The notes under the pieces: model-generated | The model's input: the letters and a program-made list of their open reading frames with translations, nothing else | What the model was told of the DNA's origin: nothing | The model's database searches: none | Translations under genes and position numbers: made by a program | Shown: positions 29,382 to 36,975 of the stretch, in pieces | Layout: the number at the start of each line of letters is the position of its first letter | Numbering within the stretch: the stretch's first letter is position 1 | Assembly: GCA_030590175.1 (NCBI GenBank) | Contig: JAUUZE010000005.1 | Coordinates: 1 to 36,975, forward strand | Direction: 5' to 3' | Length of the DNA stretch: 36,975 nt | Source of the DNA: Clostridia bacterium | GTDB lineage: Bacteria; Bacillota; Clostridia; DUPQ01

Positions 29382-30374
29382 ATGAATAATATAAAGAGTA
29401 AAAAAGGAATATTGTGGATTATAGGTTTATCACTTATTTTTTCACTTATTGGATGTCAGAAGGTGATTGTTAATCCTCTTACTATTCCTGAGTATATAAA
29501 AAAAGAGCCAAATTATTTAACTGAAATAATTGTTAAGGTTGATTTATACGATTCTAAAACTATATATGCAAAAGTTCATCCAATTCGCGAGGAAACCTAT
29601 TCGTTTGATTCAACTGGCTATATTGAAAGAATTATTCCAGTAAGGGGAGATGAAGTTGTAAAAGGACAATTACTAGCTATTTTAAACAATGCTGATTTAT
29701 TAAAAGAAGCAAGAGATATGGAAATCACCTATCAGGTAGAAAAATTAAAAATTGAAAAACTTCAAAAAATATATGATTCAACTGGTAGTGGAAAATATGA
29801 CTTAGATATAGCTATTCTTGATTTTAAAATTACTCAATATCAATATGACCAGTTACAAGTTCGAGTAGATGATTTGAATATTTATGCAACATTTGATGGT
29901 GTTGTTTCTGCAATTAAAGCTACTGTAAATAAATATGTTACTTCATCTAATGGGATTATTTCAGTAATTGATGAAAGTGATACATATATTTCATTTACAG
30001 ATCCTGATATACCAGGGTTAATAATTGGATCAATTGTTAACTTATATATAACTAAAGATGAAATAGTTGAAGCAACTGTTATTGATATTGACAAAAAAGA
30101 AGAAATTATTATTATTGATACTGGTATTGAAGATATACGGCTAGAAGATATTGGACAATTGTTTAAAGTTGAAATAATTTTAGATCAGGTGAATCAGGCA
30201 ATAGCAATAAAAGAAGGTTGGTTACATGAGGCTGCTGGTAGAGAGTTTGTCTATGTACTTGACAATGGAGTTATGACTGAACGGGAAATATCAAAGGGGA
30301 AACAACTTGGGGGATGGATTGAAATTTTACTTGGTCTTCAAGAAGGGGATGAGGTAATTGTTAATACTAATTAA
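29382..30374 (+). CDS. Lipoprotein HlyD/MacA-like adaptor C
   Basis: Signal peptide with 'SLIGC' lipobox-like site; 'GYIERIIPVRGDEVVKGQLLAIL'; 'GKQLGGWIEILLGLQEGDEVIV'. Confidence 0.8.
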   Translation: MNNIKSKKGILWIIGLSLIFSLIGCQKVIVNPLTIPEYIKKEPNYLTEIIVKVDLYDSKTIYAKVHPIREETYSFDSTGYIERIIPVRGDEVVKGQLLAILNNADLLKEARDMEITYQVEKLKIEKLQKIYDSTGSGKYDLDIAILDFKITQYQYDQLQVRVDDLNIYATFDGVVSAIKATVNKYVTSSNGIISVIDESDTYISFTDPDIPGLIIGSIVNLYITKDEIVEATVIDIDKKEEIIIIDTGIEDIRLEDIGQLFKVEIILDQVNQAIAIKEGWLHEAAGREFVYVLDNGVMTEREISKGKQLGGWIEILLGLQEGDEVIVNTN

Positions 30375-30391
30375 TAATTACAAAACTTTTA

Positions 30392-33300
30392 ATGCTAAAA
30401 ATTGTAGTACGTAAAATCATATATAATCGATGGATTAGCATTAGTTTATTAATCTGTTGTACTTTAGCAATTGCTGTAGCAGGCGCAATTCCCATGTATT
30501 CATATTCTGTTATAAATAATAGTATATCAAATGAATTCGAAGATATGATTACCAATGGTGACGAAATTGGTATGACATATCAATTTGAAGCAAATTTTGA
30601 ATATGTTGATGAAAATCAACTATCTATTTATCAATTATATGATGAGAAGATTAATAGTACTCTAAGTAAAAAAATACATGCAGATATAATTGTTAATTAT
30701 AGTGAAGTTTCTTCAGTTAAATACAAAACAAAAAATATAAACAATCCTAATAATATTACAATTATTAGTAAAGATGTATATCAAATACCTGCAGGGTATA
30801 CTGACTTATATGTAACTGCAATTGAAAATTTTACTGAAATGGTTGGTATTTCAAAAGGACGTATGTACCAAGCAAATGATGAATATTTAGAAGTAGTTGC
30901 TACTGATGCTTTTATGAGGCAAAATAAATTTGAATTAGGTGAAATCTATGAAAATTACTTACTAGACGATGAAATCATAAAGGGAGGAACCTTTATGATT
31001 GTTGGTATTGTTTATGACAAAGATACTACAAATGGTTATTTAAACTTAACTAATCAACAAGTATATGCTGATATTAATATATTGAAATCCCAATTTACAG
31101 GTAGTGAAAGTTTTAAAATTGGTTTAGTTTCTTGGTTCTACATATATGATTTTTATACTTTTCAGTTATATAATGTGACTAAAACTGCAAAAGGATTAGC
31201 AGATAATGAACAATGGATAACTGATAATTATGGTTACCTTAGCCATCAAAGTAATTTTAATCATATAATCGCAAAATTTGAAGATAATGTGAAAAACACA
31301 TCACTAATAGTTGTTATGCTTATTATCCCAATTATATTTATGATTGCATTATATATTTCTATGATAACTAATTTATTAATTAATAATGAAAAAAATGAAA
31401 TTGCTACAATGAAAAGTAGAGGAGCTACTAAAAAACATATTATAAAAATATATTTTTATAATAGTTTACTTATCTCGATAGTGTCGTACTTTTTAGGGAT
31501 TTTGCTTGCAATATTTATCTGCAAACTGTTAGGTGCATCAAATGGATTTTTAGAATTTATTACTCGTGATGATATAGTAGTTAAAGTTAATTGGAAAGTT
31601 TTCTTATATGCTTTTATTGCATTAGTATTTTTTAATATATCAATGTTAATTCCAGTTTTTCGCTATTCAAAATATGACATAATTCAACTTAAAGCAGATG
31701 AATTACTATTTAATCACAAACCATTTTGGGAAAAAATGTATATTGATGTTATTTTATTAGCCATTTCTATTTATTCAATTATTAATTATCAAAACTTTAG
31801 GTCACTTATTACACTAACATCTGAACAGGCTTCCTATTATCCAATTTTTATAGCTGCGTCCTTTTTTATGCTTGGTAGTTGTATGCTTTTTACTAGAATT
31901 TATCCATTTATGATGAAGCTATTTAGCTCTATTGGAAAGAGAAGTAAACAAGTAACTCTATATAGCTCTTTATTATTTGCTGCACGTGGAGATAAAATAA
32001 GACAAACTGTTATGATATTTTTAATGTTTGCTGTTTGTATTGGAATTTTTAATGCTAATAGTGCCAGATCAATAAATGCAAATTTAGTAGATGAAATTAA
32101 ACATCAAAATCAAAGTGATATTATTATAAAACCAATTGACTATATTGTTAGACCTACAGAACGACGTATTTCACATACTCTAGCTGTATTAATTTATCAA
32201 GAGACAAGAATTAGACCACCATTCAATGGAGAATATTATTATTTAAAAGTATATGAAAAGGTAATGACTTTAGGTATTATACAAAATCAACGACGATTAT
32301 ATGAAGGGCTAAAAGAATATGAAAACTTTATTATGGTTACATCGATATTACAATCTCAAGGTATAACAAATTTACCAGTTGAAAGAGAAATTCCCAGATA
32401 TTTTTATAGTAGTAGTCGAGATACTGATACAAAGTTTGTTGAAAATCCTGATAATATTAATTTACAGATTTTAGGAATTAATCCTGAGGAATACTCAAAA
32501 GCTGTCTGGTATAGAGAAAACATTAATGAACATCCATTAAACTATTATTTAAGTTTATTAATAACATATCGTAATGGAATGATAATTTCTAGAAATTTAG
32601 CAGAAGAAAAGAACTTGGCTGTTGGAGATACATATCGTATTTATTTAAAAGATACAGAACGACCAATTGACTTATTCATATTAGAAATTGTAGATTACTG
32701 GCCTGGATACACTTCACAATCTAACTACAATAAGCCTTTAGATGAATATGTAAAAGATGAAGATAATATTATGGGACTTTGTGTGATGGATTATAATTTC
32801 TTAGTTTCATACACTGGTGAAAATGATTTAAAATTTATTGCTAAGAAAAAAGAGGGTGTTAAGGATAGCGAAGTAATCAGGTATATGATTGATAACAATT
32901 TAGGTGTACTTGGTTCTCATTTTACTGACTATGAAATTGAAAGCATGAAAAAAGAAGTATCAATTTACACCATGAATAGTACATTAACATTAAACTTTTT
33001 AATAAGCCTAATTATTTGTGCAATTGGTTTTGTGATTTTCTGGTCTGTATCTATTAAAAAAAGAGAATTACAATTTGGTATTTTGCGCTCAATGGGAATT
33101 ACAAAAAAAGAATTAATGTTAATTATTTTTGGAGAACAAGCTTGGGTATTTTTAATTGCTATTGTAGCTGCAATTCCCATAGGAAGTATTGCTAGTAATA
33201 TATTTATTCCAATATATTCATTTATTAATGAAAAAAATATGATGATGCTTGATTTTATTATGAAAAAAGACCCATTCGATTACATTAGTATTTATGGCAT

Positions 33301-33394
33301 GTTAGTTATAATGATTGTTGCTGGAATATTTATTATTAAAAGTATTATTAACAAACTTAAGATGGATCAAGCTATTAAGTTAGGAGAAGACTAA
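30392..33394 (+). CDS. FtsX/MacB-like ABC permease B (1000 aa)
   Basis: Paralog of permease A: shared 'GIFNANSAR', 'IVDYWPGY', 'ELQFGILRSMGITKKELM', identical-type C-terminus 'KMDQAIKLGED'. Confidence 0.9.
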   Translation: MLKIVVRKIIYNRWISISLLICCTLAIAVAGAIPMYSYSVINNSISNEFEDMITNGDEIGMTYQFEANFEYVDENQLSIYQLYDEKINSTLSKKIHADIIVNYSEVSSVKYKTKNINNPNNITIISKDVYQIPAGYTDLYVTAIENFTEMVGISKGRMYQANDEYLEVVATDAFMRQNKFELGEIYENYLLDDEIIKGGTFMIVGIVYDKDTTNGYLNLTNQQVYADINILKSQFTGSESFKIGLVSWFYIYDFYTFQLYNVTKTAKGLADNEQWITDNYGYLSHQSNFNHIIAKFEDNVKNTSLIVVMLIIPIIFMIALYISMITNLLINNEKNEIATMKSRGATKKHIIKIYFYNSLLISIVSYFLGILLAIFICKLLGASNGFLEFITRDDIVVKVNWKVFLYAFIALVFFNISMLIPVFRYSKYDIIQLKADELLFNHKPFWEKMYIDVILLAISIYSIINYQNFRSLITLTSEQASYYPIFIAASFFMLGSCMLFTRIYPFMMKLFSSIGKRSKQVTLYSSLLFAARGDKIRQTVMIFLMFAVCIGIFNANSARSINANLVDEIKHQNQSDIIIKPIDYIVRPTERRISHTLAVLIYQETRIRPPFNGEYYYLKVYEKVMTLGIIQNQRRLYEGLKEYENFIMVTSILQSQGITNLPVEREIPRYFYSSSRDTDTKFVENPDNINLQILGINPEEYSKAVWYRENINEHPLNYYLSLLITYRNGMIISRNLAEEKNLAVGDTYRIYLKDTERPIDLFILEIVDYWPGYTSQSNYNKPLDEYVKDEDNIMGLCVMDYNFLVSYTGENDLKFIAKKKEGVKDSEVIRYMIDNNLGVLGSHFTDYEIESMKKEVSIYTMNSTLTLNFLISLIICAIGFVIFWSVSIKKRELQFGILRSMGITKKELMLIIFGEQAWVFLIAIVAAIPIGSIASNIFIPIYSFINEKNMMMLDFIMKKDPFDYISIYGMLVIMIVAGIFIIKSIINKLKMDQAIKLGED

Positions 33395-34482
33395 TGAGAA
33401 AGAAACAATTATTTAAGTTAATTGCTTTATTAGTAATGATGATATTACTACTTTCTTCTTGTGACTTATATTTACCTAAAAAGGAGATAATATATAAAAC
33501 TAATCTTATTACTGGAGATGAGTATGAACTTCAAACAGTTTCACCTTTTATTGGGAATCTGGTTGTTGAGCGTCGTAAATATGGTACATTTATTCCTGAT
33601 GAAGAAGAAACATTTACAATTAACTGTAAAATAAACTCAGTTATTAGTGAAATATTTATAAGAGTGAATGATCATGTAGAAAAAGGACAATTAATTGCCA
33701 AAGCTAACAGTGAGAAAATTGCTGAACAAGTATTTTACCAAGAAATATACACAGAAAAAGCTGTACTTAGTTATGAAAAAGCTAAAGATCAATTTGGAAA
33801 TAAACTTATTGATCAATATCAACTAGAATTACTTAGATTGATTGTTGTTAGTGCTAAGAACCAACTTGACGACTACCGTGAACTATATAATGATAGTTTT
33901 ATATATGCTAGTGATGAGGGCGAAATAATAGAAATATTTAAATCAGTCAGTGATTACAGTATTGGGAAAATAGCTTTAGTTTGTAATAAAGACAATGGAA
34001 TTTTGCGAGTTTCTACTGATAAAGAAGTAGATGAAGCTTTAATTAATTTTGGGGTTGCTACACAAAAAGTTATATCTAGTATTGATTATATATATATGCG
34101 TTTAAAAAATAAAGATGAAATAAAAATAAAAGTCATTGATCAAGTATATGATGGTATTATTTTTAGAGACATAAATACCTTTATTCTTCAATATGGGAAT
34201 GAATTTGAAATGAATTATATAGATATCCTTTTCAAAGATGCACCTGATGATATATACTTTCAACAGAATATGACAGCAATATATATTGAAACCCAACTAA
34301 ATGATATATTGCTACTTGAAACAATAGCTATATATTCTGATGTTGATGATAAAAAATATGTATATTTTGTTGAAAATAATAGAACAATTATCAAAGAAGT
34401 AATAACAGGATTAAGTTCAAATGGATATACACAAATTATTAGTGGACTAGTTGAAGGGGATAAGGTTTTTATAGTTAAATGA
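33394..34482 (+). CDS. Lipoprotein HlyD/MacA-like adaptor D
   Basis: Lipobox 'LLLSSC'; similar to adaptor B ('SVISEIFIRVNDHVEKGQLIAKANSEKIAEQVFYQEIYTEKAVLSYEKA'); C-terminal 'VITGLSSNGYTQIISGLVEGDKVFIVK'. Confidence 0.8.
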   Translation: MRKKQLFKLIALLVMMILLLSSCDLYLPKKEIIYKTNLITGDEYELQTVSPFIGNLVVERRKYGTFIPDEEETFTINCKINSVISEIFIRVNDHVEKGQLIAKANSEKIAEQVFYQEIYTEKAVLSYEKAKDQFGNKLIDQYQLELLRLIVVSAKNQLDDYRELYNDSFIYASDEGEIIEIFKSVSDYSIGKIALVCNKDNGILRVSTDKEVDEALINFGVATQKVISSIDYIYMRLKNKDEIKIKVIDQVYDGIIFRDINTFILQYGNEFEMNYIDILFKDAPDDIYFQQNMTAIYIETQLNDILLLETIAIYSDVDDKKYVYFVENNRTIIKEVITGLSSNGYTQIISGLVEGDKVFIVK

Positions 34483-35687
34483 AAAAGTATGTATTAGTAG
34501 GAGCTAGTGGTAGAGGATTCAATACTTATGCCAAAAACATGGTAAAACATTTTAGCGAACATACAAAGATTGTAGGTATGTTTGACATTAATACTACTAG
34601 AATGAATTATATTAATCAACAATTGGATACATCAATTCCCACGTATACAGATTTTGATTTAATGATGACTGAATGTAAACCTGATTGTGCAATAATTACA
34701 ACAGTAGATGCATATCATCATGAATTTATTATTAAAGTATTACAATATAATTGTGATGTAATTGTGGAAAAGCCACTAGCAACTGATGAAAAAAAAGCTG
34801 TAGCTATAAAAGAGGTTTATCAAAAGTCTAATAATAATATTACAATTACATTTAATTATCGATTTACTCCATATGTTACTGCCATTAAACAATTGTTAAC
34901 TACAAATATTATTGGAGAAATTCATCATGTTGATTTTGAATATTTACTAGACAGAAGTCATGGAGCAGATTATTACAGAAGATGGCATAGATATATGAAT
35001 AAATCAGGTGGATTACTTGTACACAAATCTACTCATCATTTTGATTTAGTAAACTGGTGGTTAGATAAACGACCACTATCGGTTTCTGCTCATGGTTCAT
35101 TAGAGTTTTATGGTGCAAATGGTGAAATAAGAGGGGAGAGATGTTCTACTTGTCCCCATCATGAAGAATGCGAATTTTATGTTAATTATATTGAACAAGA
35201 TTACTATAAACAATTCTATTTTGATGCAGAATTTGAAGATGGTTATCATAGGGATGGTTGTGTTTTTGATAAAGCAATTGATATATATGACACTATGTCA
35301 GTACGAGTACTTTATGAAAACAATACAACCTTAACCTATTCATTAACAGCTTTTAATCCTTACGAGGGATTTAAAGCCTCTATTTTAGGTACTAAAGGAC
35401 GAATAGAAATTGCAGAATACCATAGTGGTGAGCATAAAGATGATAAAACTTACACTATTCATATTTATGATTTACAAGGTAATCATACAAAAAAGGTTAT
35501 TAATAAATCATCTGGTGACCATGGTGGAGGAGATCAATTACTATTAAAAATGCTCTTTTTAGAAAATATAAAAGATCCACTTGGTCATATGGCCTCATTA
35601 CAGGCGGGAATCAACTCTGCTATGATTGGAATTGCTGCAAATGAGAGTATTAGTAGTAAGAAGAATGTAAATATTACAGAATTGTGA
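34479..35687 (+). CDS. Gfo/Idh/MocA family oxidoreductase with Cys motif
   Basis: 'YVLVGASGRGFNTY', 'VIVEKPLATDEK', contains CSTCPHHEEC...C. ATGA overlap with adaptor D. Confidence 0.88.
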   Translation: MKKYVLVGASGRGFNTYAKNMVKHFSEHTKIVGMFDINTTRMNYINQQLDTSIPTYTDFDLMMTECKPDCAIITTVDAYHHEFIIKVLQYNCDVIVEKPLATDEKKAVAIKEVYQKSNNNITITFNYRFTPYVTAIKQLLTTNIIGEIHHVDFEYLLDRSHGADYYRRWHRYMNKSGGLLVHKSTHHFDLVNWWLDKRPLSVSAHGSLEFYGANGEIRGERCSTCPHHEECEFYVNYIEQDYYKQFYFDAEFEDGYHRDGCVFDKAIDIYDTMSVRVLYENNTTLTYSLTAFNPYEGFKASILGTKGRIEIAEYHSGEHKDDKTYTIHIYDLQGNHTKKVINKSSGDHGGGDQLLLKMLFLENIKDPLGHMASLQAGINSAMIGIAANESISSKKNVNITEL

Positions 35688-35700
35688 TATATGTTAAGAT

Positions 35701-35725
35701 AAATGGAAGATTGCCATTTTCTTTT
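35701..35725 (+). terminator. Weak candidate terminator
   Basis: AAATGG-AAGATTG-CCATTT stem followed by TCTTTT. Confidence 0.4.
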
Positions 35726-35774
35726 AGAATGAAAATTCATATAATATTAATAATAACTTTTTTGGAGGAATTAC

Positions 35775-36975
35775 ATGAAAAATACGTTAGCAATTAATGG
35801 TGGAACCCCATTTATAAAAGATGGATTAAAAAACAGATACAATATTGGTATTGAAGAAAAAAATGCAGTTAATGAATTATTTGATGAAGCCATAAATTCA
35901 GGACAAGCATTTGGCTATAATGGTGAAAAAGAAGAACAATTCTGTAATGATTTTGTTAAACTAATGGGTGGTGGTTATGCAGATGGTGTTAATTCAGGTA
36001 CTAATGCTGTATATGTTGCATTAAGAGCTTTAGAACTTGAACCTTTTTCAGAAGTAATTGTTAGCCCAATTACTGATCCAGGTGGAATAATGCCAATTGT
36101 ATTAAATAATTGTATTCCAGTTATTATTGATAGTGCTAAAGGGACATATAATATGGATCCTTTAAAAATTGAAGAAAAAATTTCAGATAAAACTAAAGCA
36201 ATAATTGTAGCTCATATAACAGGTGAGTCATGTGATATGCCAGCTATAATGGCAATTGCTAAAAAACATGATTTGTTAGTTTTAGAAGATTGTGCACAAG
36301 CACACTTATGTGAGTTAAATGGACAGTTAGTAGGAACATTTGGCCATGTAGCTAGTTTTTCTACAATGTTTGGAAAACACTTTAATACAGGTGGTCAAGG
36401 TGGTGTTGTTTATACTACAAATGAAGATGTTTATTGGAAACTAAGACAATATGCTGATAGAGGAAAACCATTTGGGCTTAAAGACAGTACTACTAATGTT
36501 GTAGCATCGCTAAACTTTAACATGGACGAGTTAAGTGCAACAATTGGGATTGAACAATTAAAAAAATTACCAGGATTAGTAGAAAAGAGAAGAAAATTAG
36601 TTAAATATATGACTAGTCAACTACATAAACTTAAAACAGTTAGCATTCCCACACTTATAGAGGGTTCTAACCCATCATATTGGTTCTTAAGATTAGTAGT
36701 AGATAATAGCATATTATCAGTTTCAAAGGATGAGTTTTTACAAGCTGTAATAGCAGAAGGTGTACAACTATTAGTTGATTACTCATTTGCACAACCTCAT
36801 TTAATGGATTGGTATATTAATAAAAAAGTATATGGAACAAAAGGGTTCCCATGGACAGCTCCTCAATATGGTAAAGATGATCCATCTGATCTTATATGTA
36901 AAAATGTAGCAAATACATGCAAAACTTGTTTTAACCTTCATTTATATGAAAGTTGGACAGAAATTGAGATTGATC
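35775..36975 (+). CDS. DegT/DnrJ/EryC1/StrS family PLP aminotransferase (3' end outside window)
   Basis: Absent from the ORF track because no stop occurs in the window. ATG at 35775 after SD 'ggagg'; 'SGTNAVYVALRALEL', 'VLEDCAQAHLCELNGQLVGTFG', 'SFSTMFGKHFNTGGQGGVVYT' (PLP Lys), 'NFNMDELSATIGIEQL'. Confidence 0.9.
   Translation, partial: MKNTLAINGGTPFIKDGLKNRYNIGIEEKNAVNELFDEAINSGQAFGYNGEKEEQFCNDFVKLMGGGYADGVNSGTNAVYVALRALELEPFSEVIVSPITDPGGIMPIVLNNCIPVIIDSAKGTYNMDPLKIEEKISDKTKAIIVAHITGESCDMPAIMAIAKKHDLLVLEDCAQAHLCELNGQLVGTFGHVASFSTMFGKHFNTGGQGGVVYTTNEDVYWKLRQYADRGKPFGLKDSTTNVVASLNFNMDELSATIGIEQLKKLPGLVEKRRKLVKYMTSQLHKLKTVSIPTLIEGSNPSYWFLRLVVDNSILSVSKDEFLQAVIAEGVQLLVDYSFAQPHLMDWYINKKVYGTKGFPWTAPQYGKDDPSDLICKNVANTCKTCFNLHLYESWTEIEID

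Noticed and set aside
29382-30374. Adaptor C considered as a pseudogene because of its short coiled-coil
   Set aside because: Intact ORF with signal peptide, lipoyl-like motif and adaptor C-terminus; no frameshift.
1-36975. Search for CRISPR arrays, IS elements, tRNA/rRNA genes and phage genes
   Set aside because: No regularly spaced repeat-spacer structure, transposase/integrase motifs, or tRNA-like cloverleaf recognised by eye.

Overview
AT-rich, Firmicutes-like chromosomal window (standard code, TGA used as stop). Taxonomy is not determinable from sequence alone. In order it contains: (1) a NarL-type response regulator (5'-truncated) and a HisKA_3-type sensor kinase; (2) a Gfo/Idh/MocA oxidoreductase; (3) an apparent LacI-regulated operon (LacI, Gfo/Idh/MocA, AEC permease, class-III aminotransferase, RodA) behind a clear promoter and a perfect 16-bp operator-like palindrome; (4) a partial dcw cell-wall/division cluster (mraZ-rsmH-ftsL-like-PBP/spoVD-murE-murF-mraY-ftsW-murG-MBL hydrolase) lacking murD, murC, ftsQ, ftsA and ftsZ at this locus; (5) a minus-strand cytoplasmic GH3 beta-glycosidase; (6) the most unusual part, an 8-gene MacAB/FtsX-like ABC system with four lipoprotein HlyD/MacA-like adaptors, two ~1000-aa permeases and two ATPases, one ATPase carrying a C-terminal SpoVT/AbrB-like domain; (7) a Gfo/Idh/MocA oxidoreductase overlapping the last adaptor gene (ATGA), then a 3'-truncated DegT/DnrJ/EryC1/StrS aminotransferase. 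No tRNA, rRNA, CRISPR array or mobile element was recognised. Family calls come from motif reading by eye; no database search was run.
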